Part shown: positions 57,190-64,000 of the stretch, piece by piece
How the letters are laid out: each line of letters starts with the position of its first letter
Position numbering within the stretch: position 1 is the stretch's first letter
Assembly: GCF_026625825.1 (NCBI RefSeq)
Contig: NZ_CP113065.1
Span: 1,798,001-1,862,000 of the forward strand
Length of the DNA stretch: 64,000 bases
Reading direction: 5' to 3'
DNA from: Pseudoxanthomonas sp. SL93
GTDB lineage: Bacteria; Pseudomonadota; Gammaproteobacteria; Xanthomonadales; Xanthomonadaceae
Position numbers and translations under genes: made by a program
The notes under the pieces: model-generated
Database searches by the model: none
Told to the model about the DNA's origin: nothing
What the model saw: the letters and a program-made list of their open reading frames with translations, nothing else

Positions 57190-57495
57190 TTACCAGCTGG
57201 CCTTGCGCAGGCCGGGCACGTCGCCGTTCATGGTGGCCTTGCGCAGCATGTTGCGGCCCAGGCCGAACTTGCGGTACACGCCACGCGAACGACCGGACAG
57301 CTCGCAACGGTTGCGCTGGCGGCTGGGCGACGAGTCGCGCGGCAGCTTCTGCAGCTTGGTCACGGCTTCCAGCTTCTCTTCGTAGGAAGCAGTGGTGCTG
57401 GAAATGGTCTTCTTCAGTGCATCGCGCTTGGCGGCGTACTGCTTGGCCAGCTTTTCCCGCTTGATGTCGCGGTTGACCATCGAGGTCTTTGCCAT
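57190..57495 (-). CDS. rpsN: 30S ribosomal protein S14
   Basis: A 101-residue S14 of the long, zinc-free type: [29 protein letters not shown] and [40 protein letters not shown], with a single Cys and no CxxC pairs. It is placed 18 bp after rplE. Confidence 0.98.
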   Translation of the reverse strand: MAKTSMVNRDIKREKLAKQYAAKRDALKKTISSTTASYEEKLEAVTKLQKLPRDSSPSRQRNRCELSGRSRGVYRKFGLGRNMLRKATMNGDVPGLRKASW

Positions 57496-57513
57496 GTCAG
57501 GTGTCCTAGCGAA

Positions 57514-58056
57514 TCAGTTACGGAACGGGAACTTGAACGCTTCGAGCAGCGCCTTGGCTTCGGCGTCGTTCTTGGCGGTGGTGGTGATGGCGATATCCAT
57601 GCCGCGGATCGCGTCGACGGCGTCGAAGTCGATTTCCGGGAAGATGATCTGTTCCTTCACGCCCATGTTGTAGTTGCCGCGACCGTCGAACGAACGGCCG
57701 GACACGCCACGGAAGTCGCGGACGCGCGGCAGCGAGATGCTGATCAGGCGATCCAGGAATTCGTACATCTTGGCGCGACGCAGGGTGACCTTGCAGCCGA
57801 TCGGCCAGCCATCGCGGATCTTGAACGAAGCCACCGACACGCGGGACTTGGTCGTGATCGGCTTCTGGCCGGTGATCTTGGCCAGGTCGGCCACGGCGTT
57901 TTCCAGGATCTTCTTGTTGGTCGCCGCTTCACCCACACCCATGTTGATGGTGATCTTGGTGATCTTCGGCACTTCCATGGGATTGGTGTAGCCGAACTTC
58001 TTCATCAGAGCCGGCGCCACTTCTTCCTTGTAGATTTTTTCGAGACGGGTGGTCAT
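57514..58056 (-). CDS. rplE: 50S ribosomal protein L5
   Basis: A 180-residue 5S rRNA-binding protein of the central protuberance (E. coli 179). [29 protein letters not shown] and the P-site contact region [39 protein letters not shown] are canonical. It starts 11 bp after rplX. Confidence 0.98.
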   Translation of the reverse strand: MTTRLEKIYKEEVAPALMKKFGYTNPMEVPKITKITINMGVGEAATNKKILENAVADLAKITGQKPITTKSRVSVASFKIRDGWPIGCKVTLRRAKMYEFLDRLISISLPRVRDFRGVSGRSFDGRGNYNMGVKEQIIFPEIDFDAVDAIRGMDIAITTTAKNDAEAKALLEAFKFPFRN

Positions 58057-58067
58057 AACCTCATTCC

Positions 58068-58385
58068 TCAGGCGTCGAGCGCCTCACCGCTGGAGCGGAA
58101 CACACGCAATTTGCGTCCATCCTCCAGCACCTTGAAACCGATACGCTCGCCCTTGCCCGTTGCCGGGTTGAACAGCGCGACATTGGAAATGTGGATCGAG
58201 GCTTCGCGCTCGACCACGCCACCAGCCACGCCGGCCTGGGGGTTCGGCTTGGTATGGCGCTTGACGACGTTGACGTTGGAGACGACCACACGGTCACCAT
58301 CCACGCGCACCACGTCGCCCTTCTTGCCCTTGTCCTTGCCAGCGGTGACGACGACCTGGTCGCCTTTCTTGATACGGTTTGCCAT
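58068..58385 (-). CDS. rplX: 50S ribosomal protein L24
   Basis: A 105-residue assembly-initiator protein. A KOW motif ([23 protein letters not shown]) is followed by [36 protein letters not shown]. The start is the ATG 15 bp after rplN. Confidence 0.98.
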   Translation of the reverse strand: MANRIKKGDQVVVTAGKDKGKKGDVVRVDGDRVVVSNVNVVKRHTKPNPQAGVAGGVVEREASIHISNVALFNPATGKGERIGFKVLEDGRKLRVFRSSGEALDA

Positions 58386-58400
58386 TTCTATGTCCTCCGC

Positions 58401-58769
58401 TCAGAGCACTTCAGGCGCGAGCGAAACGATCTTCATGAACTTCTCGGAACGCAGCTCACGGGTCACAGGCCCGAAGATGCGGGTACCGATCGGCTCCTGC
58501 TTGTTGTTGAGCAGCACGGCGGCATTGCCATCGAAGCGGATCAGCGAACCGTCGGGGCGGCGAACGCCCTTGCGGGTGCGCACGACCACGGCGTCGTAGA
58601 CTTCGCCCTTCTTGACCTTGCCACGCGGGATGGCGTCCTTGACGGTCACCTTGATGATGTCACCGATGCCGGCGTAACGGCGCTTCGAGCCGCCCAGCAC
58701 CTTGATGCACATCAGTTCCTTGGCGCCGGAGTTGTCGGCCGCGTCAAGGTAGCTCTGCATCTGGATCAT
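58401..58769 (-). CDS. rplN: 50S ribosomal protein L14
   Basis: A 122-residue protein at the subunit interface. [46 protein letters not shown] and [38 protein letters not shown] match the family along its whole length. It begins 14 bp after rpsQ. Confidence 0.98.
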   Translation of the reverse strand: MIQMQSYLDAADNSGAKELMCIKVLGGSKRRYAGIGDIIKVTVKDAIPRGKVKKGEVYDAVVVRTRKGVRRPDGSLIRFDGNAAVLLNNKQEPIGTRIFGPVTRELRSEKFMKIVSLAPEVL

Positions 58770-58783
58770 GATTCAGACTCCTC

Positions 58784-59050
58784 TTATTCAGCCGCGCGGG
58801 TGACGATTTCCACCACACGCCAGTTCTTGGTCTTGGACATCGGGGCGATTTCGGTCACGCGTACCACGTCGCCTTCCTTGCAGCTGTTTTCCGCGTCGTG
58901 CGCGTGCAGCTTGGTCGAACGACGGATGTACTTGCCGTACAGGGCGTGCTTGACCTGACGCTCCACCAGCACGGTGACCGTCTTGTCCATCTTGTTGCTG
59001 ACGACACGACCTTCGATGGTGCGTTGCGCTTTGTCTTTGTTATCGCTCAT
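58784..59050 (-). CDS. rpsQ: 30S ribosomal protein S17
   Basis: S17 (88 residues; E. coli 84), an early 16S-binding OB-fold protein. [43 protein letters not shown] is the conserved core, with [25 protein letters not shown] near the end. It lies 12 bp after rpmC. Confidence 0.98.
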   Translation of the reverse strand: MSDNKDKAQRTIEGRVVSNKMDKTVTVLVERQVKHALYGKYIRRSTKLHAHDAENSCKEGDVVRVTEIAPMSKTKNWRVVEIVTRAAE

Positions 59051-59062
59051 CTTGGGCGCTCC

Positions 59063-59248
59063 TTACTTCTGGCTGCCGAGCAGGGTCTTGACGCGAGCGA
59101 TCTCGCGGCGAACCCGGCGGGTTTCGTGGGTCTTCGGCAGCTGGCCAGTGACCTTCTGCATGCGCAGGGAGAACTGCTCCTTGCGCAGATCGGTCAGGTG
59201 GGCCTTCAGTTCGTCAGCCGACTTTTCGCGAAGTTGCTTGAGTTCCAT
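59063..59248 (-). CDS. rpmC: 50S ribosomal protein L29
   Basis: A 61-residue two-helix protein near the exit tunnel that helps dock SRP and trigger factor. [37 protein letters not shown] is typical. Its ATG shares one base with the rplP stop (TAATG). Confidence 0.97.
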   Translation of the reverse strand: MELKQLREKSADELKAHLTDLRKEQFSLRMQKVTGQLPKTHETRRVRREIARVKTLLGSQK

Positions 59249-59661
59249 TAGCGCACCGTCCGGGTCACGAATGTGGTGGTGACGGACAGCTTGGCCGCGG
59301 CCAGGCGGAACGCCTCGCGCGCGATGTCCTCGCTGACGCCTTCGATTTCATAGATCATGCGGCCCGGCTGGATCTGGGCGACCCAGTACTCGACGTTACC
59401 CTTACCGGAACCCATGCGGACTTCGATGGGCTTCTTGGTGATGGGCTTGTCGGGGAACACACGGATCCACATCTTGCCGCCACGCTTCACGTAACGGCTG
59501 ATGGAACGACGCGCTGCCTCGATCTGGCGCGCGGTCAGCTGACCGTGCGCCGTGGCCTTCAGGCCGTACTCGCCAAAGCTGACGAGGTTGCCGCTCCAGC
59601 TCAGGCCTTCGTTACGGCCCTTGTGCATCTTGCGGTATTTGGTTCGCTTGGGTTGCAACAT
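59248..59661 (-). CDS. rplP: 50S ribosomal protein L16
   Basis: A 137-residue protein near the A-site and peptidyl transferase centre. [64 protein letters not shown] and the C-terminal [19 protein letters not shown] are canonical. It begins 6 bp after rpsC. Confidence 0.98.
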   Translation of the reverse strand: MLQPKRTKYRKMHKGRNEGLSWSGNLVSFGEYGLKATAHGQLTARQIEAARRSISRYVKRGGKMWIRVFPDKPITKKPIEVRMGSGKGNVEYWVAQIQPGRMIYEIEGVSEDIAREAFRLAAAKLSVTTTFVTRTVR

Positions 59662-59667
59662 GACTGA

Positions 59668-60387
59668 TTACCTCGCGTCGCGGTCACGGGACGGGCGCGA
59701 CGGACGTTCGCTGCGCTCGGGGCGCGCGTCGTCCTGCTTCTCCTGACCCACCTGGCTGAAGTCGAAGACTTCGCCCTTGTAGACCCACACCTTGATGCCG
59801 ATGATGCCGTAGGTGGTCTTCGCCTCGGCAAAACCGTAATCGATGTCGGCACGCAGCGTATGCAGCGGCACGCGGCCTTCGCGGTACCACTCCGAACGGG
59901 CGATTTCCGCACCATTCAAGCGGCCAGCGACGTTGACCTTGATGCCCAGGGCACCCAGGCGCATCGCGTTGCCGACGGCACGCTTCATCGCGCGGCGGAA
60001 CATGATGCGGCGTTCCAGCTGCTGCGCGATCGACTCGGCCACCAGCTGGGCGTCCAGCTCGGGCTTGCGCACTTCGGTGACGTTGATGTGCGCCGGGACG
60101 CCCATCAGATCGCTCACTTCCTTGCGCAGCTTCTCGATGTCCTCACCACGCTTGCCGATCACCACGCCCGGGCGGGCGGTGTGGATCGTCACGCGGGCCG
60201 TCTTTGCGGGACGCTCGATGAGGATCTTCGAGATGCCGGCCTGCGCCAGCTTCTTGCGCAGCATGTCGCGCACCTTGAGGTCGGCCGCCAGGTACTGGGC
60301 GTAGTCACGCTTGTTGGCGAACCACTTGGAATTCCAGTCCTTGGCGATGCCGAGGCGGATTCCGGTCGGATGAACTTTATGACCCAT
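59668..60387 (-). CDS. rpsC: 30S ribosomal protein S3
   Basis: S3 (239 residues; E. coli 233) in the 30S head, part of the mRNA-entry helicase. The ATG at 60387 gives [29 protein letters not shown]; the ORF's 30 extra codons lie in rplV. The KH domain has the motif [17 protein letters not shown] (GxxG). A basic, Arg/Asp/Ser-rich C-terminal tail follows [12 protein letters not shown]. It lies 4 bp after rplV. Confidence 0.98.
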   Translation of the reverse strand: MGHKVHPTGIRLGIAKDWNSKWFANKRDYAQYLAADLKVRDMLRKKLAQAGISKILIERPAKTARVTIHTARPGVVIGKRGEDIEKLRKEVSDLMGVPAHINVTEVRKPELDAQLVAESIAQQLERRIMFRRAMKRAVGNAMRLGALGIKVNVAGRLNGAEIARSEWYREGRVPLHTLRADIDYGFAEAKTTYGIIGIKVWVYKGEVFDFSQVGQEKQDDARPERSERPSRPSRDRDAR

Positions 60388-60391
60388 AGTC

Positions 60392-60739
60392 TTATTTGCC
60401 CTTGCCGGTGGCTTCGCCCACCACCACGGTGATGTGGCTGGTGCGCTTGAGGATACGAGTACCGCGGCCCTTGGCACGGGCCATGAAACGCTTCAGCATC
60501 GGACCTTCGTCGACCATGATGGTCGTGACCTTCAGCGCGTCGACGTCGGCGCCCTGGTTGTTCTCGGCGTTGGCGATGGCGGACTCCACGACCTTCTTGA
60601 TCATGTGGGCAGCCTTCTTGTCCGAGAACTTCAGCAGGTTGACGGCGCGTTCGGCGGGCAGACCGCGCACCTGGTCAGCGACCAGGCGGGCCTTCTGCGG
60701 GGAGATGCGCGCGGTGCGCAGGATGGCTTTCGCTTCCAT
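60392..60739 (-). CDS. rplV: 50S ribosomal protein L22
   Basis: A 115-residue protein whose beta-hairpin lines the exit tunnel. I choose the ATG at 60739 because AAGGAG sits eight bases before it; the in-frame ATG at 60745 is too close to that site. [36 protein letters not shown] and the tunnel loop [28 protein letters not shown] are standard. Confidence 0.97.
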   Translation of the reverse strand: MEAKAILRTARISPQKARLVADQVRGLPAERAVNLLKFSDKKAAHMIKKVVESAIANAENNQGADVDALKVTTIMVDEGPMLKRFMARAKGRGTRILKRTSHITVVVGEATGKGK

Positions 60740-60751
60740 GGTCATCTCTCC

Positions 60752-61027
60752 TTACTTCTTGCCGCCGGCTTTCTTGTCGCCACCGTGACCCTTGAAGGTC
60801 CGGGTGACGGCAAATTCGCCGAGCTTGTGGCCGACCATGTTCTCGTTGACCAGCACCGGAACGTGGTTCTTGCCATTGTGGATAGCGATCGTGAAGCCCA
60901 CCATTTCCGGCAGGATCATCGAACGGCGCGACCAGGTCTTGATCGGCTTCTTGCTGCCGCCCGCGGCCTCCACCTTCTTGACGAGGTGGTGATCGACGAA
61001 CGGGCCCTTCTTGAGTGAACGTGCCAT
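60752..61027 (-). CDS. rpsS: 30S ribosomal protein S19
   Basis: S19 (91 residues; E. coli 92) in the 30S head, partner of S13. [71 protein letters not shown] are canonical. It begins 6 bp after rplB. Confidence 0.98.
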   Translation of the reverse strand: MARSLKKGPFVDHHLVKKVEAAGGSKKPIKTWSRRSMILPEMVGFTIAIHNGKNHVPVLVNENMVGHKLGEFAVTRTFKGHGGDKKAGGKK

Positions 61028-61033
61028 GGTCGA

Positions 61034-61861
61034 TTAGCCCCTACGATCGCGGACGATGAATTGCTGGGTGCGCTTGTTCTTGCGCGTCTTGTAACCCTTA
61101 GTCGGCACGCCCCACGGGGTGACCGGATGCGGATTACCCTGGCCGGCCTTGGCCTCACCACCACCGTGCGGATGGTCAACCGGGTTCATCGCCGCACCGC
61201 GGACGGTCGGCTTGATACCGCGCCAGCGCTTGGCACCGGCCTTGCCCAGCTTTTCCAGGCTGTGCTCGTCGTTGCCGACTTCACCGACGGTGGCGCGGCA
61301 CTCGACCTGCACCTTGCGCATTTCGCCGGAGCGAAGACGCAGCGTGGCGAAACCCTGCTCACGAGCGACCAGTTGCACGGCGGCGCCGGCGGCACGGGCG
61401 ATCTGCGCGCCCTTGCCGGGCTTCAGCTCGATGCCGTGGACAGTGGTACCGACCGGGATGTTGCGCAGCGGCAGCGTGTTGCCGGCCTTGATCGGCGCGT
61501 CGCTGCCGGCGATGACCTGGTCACCGGCCTTCAGGCCCTTCGGGGCGATGATGTACCGGCGCTCGCCATCGACATAGCACAGCAGCGCGATGTGCGCGGT
61601 GCGGTTGGGATCGTATTCGATCCGCTCCACGCGCGCCGGGATGCCTTCCTTGTCGCGCTTGAAGTCGATGATGCGGTAGTGCTGCTTGTGGCCACCGCCG
61701 ATATGACGGGTGGTGATGCGACCGTGGTGGTTGCGACCGCCGGACTTGCTCTGCTTTTCCAGCAGCGCAGCATGCGGGGCACCCTTATGCAGGTCAGGCG
61801 TCACCACGCGGACCGCCGAACGGCGACCGGGAGAGGTGGGTTTGAATTTCATCAATGGCAT
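61034..61861 (-). CDS. rplB: 50S ribosomal protein L2
   Basis: L2 (275 residues; E. coli 273), a primary 23S-binding protein important for peptidyl transferase activity and subunit joining. [19 protein letters not shown] at the N-terminus, [24 protein letters not shown], and the conserved [21 protein letters not shown] with the functionally important His in the C-terminal domain are visible. It is 11 bp after rplW. Confidence 0.98.
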   Translation of the reverse strand: MPLMKFKPTSPGRRSAVRVVTPDLHKGAPHAALLEKQSKSGGRNHHGRITTRHIGGGHKQHYRIIDFKRDKEGIPARVERIEYDPNRTAHIALLCYVDGERRYIIAPKGLKAGDQVIAGSDAPIKAGNTLPLRNIPVGTTVHGIELKPGKGAQIARAAGAAVQLVAREQGFATLRLRSGEMRKVQVECRATVGEVGNDEHSLEKLGKAGAKRWRGIKPTVRGAAMNPVDHPHGGGEAKAGQGNPHPVTPWGVPTKGYKTRKNKRTQQFIVRDRRG

Positions 61862-61872
61862 GTGGTTCTACC

Positions 61873-62172
61873 TCAGGCCTTGGCCGACACGTCGATCGCC
61901 TGGCCATCGGCCAGACGCACGTACGCCTTGCGCCAGTCGCCGCGGCGGCCGGCGCGGTTACGGAAGGCTTTGTTCTTGCCCTTCACGTTGACCACGTTGA
62001 CCGTCTCGACCTTGACGTCGAACAGCTGCTCGACCGCGGCCTTGACATCGGCCTTGGTGGCATCGTTCGAGACTTCGAAGACGTATTGATTGGAGAGTTC
62101 CTGCAGACGCACGGTCTTTTCGGACACACGCGGGGCACGCAGGACGGCGAAAATCTTCTCGTTGCTCATCAT
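61873..62172 (-). CDS. rplW: 50S ribosomal protein L23
   Basis: A 99-residue protein at the tunnel exit, docking site for trigger factor and SRP. The ATG at 62172 overlaps the rplD stop as ATGA, with GGAG eight bases upstream; a second ATG follows directly and either may be used. [62 protein letters not shown] is the L23 core. Confidence 0.97.
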   Translation of the reverse strand: MMSNEKIFAVLRAPRVSEKTVRLQELSNQYVFEVSNDATKADVKAAVEQLFDVKVETVNVVNVKGKNKAFRNRAGRRGDWRKAYVRLADGQAIDVSAKA

Positions 62173-62774
62173 GCCAGCCACTCCTCGACCTTCTTGACGG
62201 CATCAGCGGTGATCACCACCGAGTCGGCACCGACCAGCGCGGCCGGATCCAGGCCCTGCACGTCGCGCACTTCCACGTAGGGAAGGTTGCGGGCCGACAG
62301 GTACAGGTGCTCGGAGGCTTCTTCGGTGACGATCAGCGGACGCTTGCCCACTTCCAGGCCCTTGAGCTTGGAGATCAGGCCCGAGGTCTTGGCGGAATCG
62401 ACATCGAACGCGTCGACGACGAGCAGGCGGCCCTGGCGGTTGAGCTCCGACAGGATGGCCTTCATCGCGGCGCGGTACATCTTGCGGTTGACCTTCTGCG
62501 CGAAGCTGCGCGGCTTCGCCGCGAAGGTCACGCCGCCACCGACGAAGATCGGAGCGGTCAGGGCGCCGTGACGTGCACCGCCACCCTTCTGCTTCTTCGA
62601 CTTCTTGGTGGTGCCGTTGACCTCGGAGCGGGTCTTCTGCGCCTTGGTGCCGGCACGGCCGGCGTTGCGGTAGGCAACGACCACCTGGTGGACCAGGTCT
62701 TCGCTGAATTCACGGCCAAACACGTCGTCGGAAACCGACAGCTTGTTGGCGCTACCTGTGATGGCTAGTTCCAT
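62169..62774 (-). CDS. rplD: 50S ribosomal protein L4
   Basis: L4 (201 residues, as in E. coli) with an extended loop into the exit tunnel; in E. coli it also represses its own S10 operon through the leader attenuator. I start at the ATG at 62774 ([20 protein letters not shown]). [54 protein letters not shown] is the tunnel loop region. The regulatory potential is relevant to the hairpin in the operon leader at 63905-63936. Confidence 0.98.
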   Translation of the reverse strand: MELAITGSANKLSVSDDVFGREFSEDLVHQVVVAYRNAGRAGTKAQKTRSEVNGTTKKSKKQKGGGARHGALTAPIFVGGGVTFAAKPRSFAQKVNRKMYRAAMKAILSELNRQGRLLVVDAFDVDSAKTSGLISKLKGLEVGKRPLIVTEEASEHLYLSARNLPYVEVRDVQGLDPAALVGADSVVITADAVKKVEEWLA

Positions 62775-62785
62775 TGTCGTTCTCC

Positions 62786-63439
62786 TCAACCCTTGCTGGC
62801 CGGACGCACGATCACGTCGCCACCCGGCGCACCCGGCACGGCGCCGCGAACGGCGATCAGGCCGCGCTCGGCGTCCACGCGGACGATTTCCAGGTTCTGC
62901 GTGCTCTGCTGCACGGCACCCATGTGACCGGACATCTTCTTGCCCGGGAACACGCGGCCCGGCGTCTGGCGCTGACCCAGCGAACCCGGCGCGCGATGCG
63001 ACAGCGAGTTACCGTGGGTGGCGTCGCCCATGCGGAAGTTCCAGCGCTTGATGGTGCCCTGGAAGCCCTTGCCCTTGGTGACGCCCTGGACGTCGACGAT
63101 CTGGCCGACTTCGAAGATGTCAGCCTTGATCTCGCCGCCGACGGTGAAGTCGCCCAGCTTGTCGGCTTCGACGCGCAGCTCCCACAGGCCGCGACCGGCT
63201 TCGACCTTGGCCTTGGCCAGGTGACCGGCGACAGGCTTGGTGATCAGCGAGGCGCGACGGGTGCCCACGACCACCTGCACGGCGCTGTAGCCGTCGGTTT
63301 CCGGGGTCTTGATCTGGGTGATGCGGTTCGGGGTGGCTTCAATCAGCGTCACCGGAATGGACTTGCCATCTTCGGTGAACACCCGGGTCATGCCGGCCTT
63401 GCGGCCAACGAGACCCAACGAATATTTCTTCGCGGTCAT
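62786..63439 (-). CDS. rplC: 50S ribosomal protein L3
   Basis: L3 (217 residues; E. coli 209), an early assembly protein with a long finger into the peptidyl transferase centre. [31 protein letters not shown] and the finger segment [33 protein letters not shown], containing the Gln methylated by PrmB in E. coli, are present. It starts 10 bp after rpsJ. Confidence 0.98.
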   Translation of the reverse strand: MTAKKYSLGLVGRKAGMTRVFTEDGKSIPVTLIEATPNRITQIKTPETDGYSAVQVVVGTRRASLITKPVAGHLAKAKVEAGRGLWELRVEADKLGDFTVGGEIKADIFEVGQIVDVQGVTKGKGFQGTIKRWNFRMGDATHGNSLSHRAPGSLGQRQTPGRVFPGKKMSGHMGAVQQSTQNLEIVRVDAERGLIAVRGAVPGAPGGDVIVRPASKG

Positions 63440-63449
63440 GGTCGGTGCC

Positions 63450-63761
63450 TCAGGTCAGCTTGATCTGGACGTCGACGCCGGCAGCCAGTTCGAGCTTCAT
63501 CAGCGCGTCCACGGTCTTGTCGTTGGGGTCGACGATGTCGAGCACGCGCTTGTGCGTGCGGGTCTCGTACTGGTCACGCGCGTCCTTGTCGACGTGCGGC
63601 GAAACGAGGATGGTGAAGCGCTCGATCTTGGTGGGCAGGGGGATCGGGCCGCGCACTTGCGCGCCGGTCCGCTTTGCCGTTTCAACGATCTCGCTGGCCG
63701 AGCGGTCGATCAAGCGATGATCGTACGCCTTGAGCCGGATTCGGATCTTTTGGTCCGCCAT
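63450..63761 (-). CDS. rpsJ: 30S ribosomal protein S10
   Basis: S10 (103 residues, as in E. coli), also the NusE component of transcription antitermination complexes. The ATG at 63761 gives [43 protein letters not shown]; the ORF's upstream 68 codons are leader sequence, not coding. It is the first gene of the super-operon, about 180 nt behind its predicted transcription start. Confidence 0.98.
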   Translation of the reverse strand: MADQKIRIRLKAYDHRLIDRSASEIVETAKRTGAQVRGPIPLPTKIERFTILVSPHVDKDARDQYETRTHKRVLDIVDPNDKTVDALMKLELAAGVDVQIKLT

Positions 63762-63904
63762 GACGGATATTCCTTCGTTAAAAGAGCGACGGGCGCGGCC
63801 TCTGGGATGCCTTGCCCCTGATTGGTCCAGACTGTTTCGGTCCCCGCAGGGCGCGTGGATTCCACGACCTGCCTGTTGCCTGAAACGGCTGGGGATTCTT
63901 CCTG

Positions 63905-63936
63905 AAAAACTAGGCAGGCCGGTAAACCGGCCCGCC
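63905..63936 (-). terminator. Terminator-like attenuator hairpin in the S10 leader
   Basis: On the minus strand a 10-bp stem with one G-U pair and a TTTA loop (63913-63936) is followed by TAG and TTTTT. It lies only about 11-16 nt downstream of the -10 element at 63947, so it would form at the very 5' end of the S10 transcript. It may end the upstream gene's transcript, act as an attenuator, or both. Confidence 0.7.
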
Positions 63937-63946
63937 CAGACATGAA

Positions 63947-63975
63947 AGTATAGGACGCGTGACAAACCCCGTCAA
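63947..63975 (-). promoter_or_regulatory. Sigma-70 promoter of the S10-spc-alpha operon
   Basis: TTGACG (63970-63975) and TATACT (63947-63952) are separated by exactly 17 bp, the best promoter match in the window. The predicted transcript would begin near 63940, about 180 nt before rpsJ. Confidence 0.8.
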
Positions 63976-64000
63976 TAGCGGGGCGCCCTGCCCGGCTGGG

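Overview
The window is a chromosomal segment of a GC-rich gammaproteobacterium of the Xanthomonadaceae, most likely close to Pseudoxanthomonas, Stenotrophomonas or Lysobacter. The grounds are very high GC with long antisense shadow ORFs, an S46 dipeptidyl-peptidase of the type first studied in Pseudoxanthomonas, a REP-like repeat whose arms begin GTGGGAGCGACG, and the gene content. The genus call is inference. I found no rRNA, tRNA, insertion sequence, prophage or CRISPR array.

Layout. 1-3.8 kb (minus strand): a truncated TonB-C-terminus protein, a histidine phosphatase and the S46 peptidase. 4-12.9 kb: threonine catabolism (tdh and kbl, plus strand), split by a minus-strand TorF-type porin and a five-gene sulfate-uptake operon (OprP/O-like porin, sbp, cysT, cysW, cysA). 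12.9-16.1 kb: two paralogous small exported proteins of unknown function flanking an RsuA/RluB-type pseudouridine synthase, then an OmpA-family protein. 16.4-21.6 kb: a LigB-type dioxygenase, and a LysR regulator facing an MFS transporter, aldo/keto reductase and quinone-oxidoreductase-like operon. 21.6-26.5 kb: a REP doublet and a three-gene SMC/condensin operon resembling MksF-MksE-MksB. 26.7-31 kb: fadH, a SleB-type hydrolase behind a structured leader, a GST and an unknown gene. 31-36.4 kb: a propionate/methylcitrate locus (prpC, prpB, prpE) with a divergent gene that fuses a helix-turn-helix domain to a citrate synthase. 36.5-39.8 kb: mdh, an aminotransferase, ppiB and a small membrane protein. 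39.8-47.4 kb (plus): typA, a DUF2127-like protein, a lipoprotein amidase and a CHASE-PAS-GGDEF-EAL protein. 47.4-49.4 kb: class II DAHP synthase and dsbB.

49.6-64 kb is the fused S10-spc-alpha ribosomal super-operon on the minus strand: rpsJ-rplC-rplD-rplW-rplB-rpsS-rplV-rpsC-rplP-rpmC-rpsQ-rplN-rplX-rplE-rpsN-rpsH-rplF-rplR-rpsE-rpmD-rplO-secY-rpsM-rpsK-rpsD-rpoA-rplQ. It has a strong promoter followed at once by a terminator-like hairpin, several hairpin-rich spacers, no rpmJ after secY, and a clear terminator behind rplQ.

Functionally most of the window is core metabolism and translation. The parts most worth a second look are the HTH-citrate synthase fusion with its tandem palindromic operator, the MksFEB-like condensin operon without an adjacent nuclease gene, the paralogue pair with a shared C-terminal signature, and the candidate RNA elements before the SleB-like gene and rpsJ.
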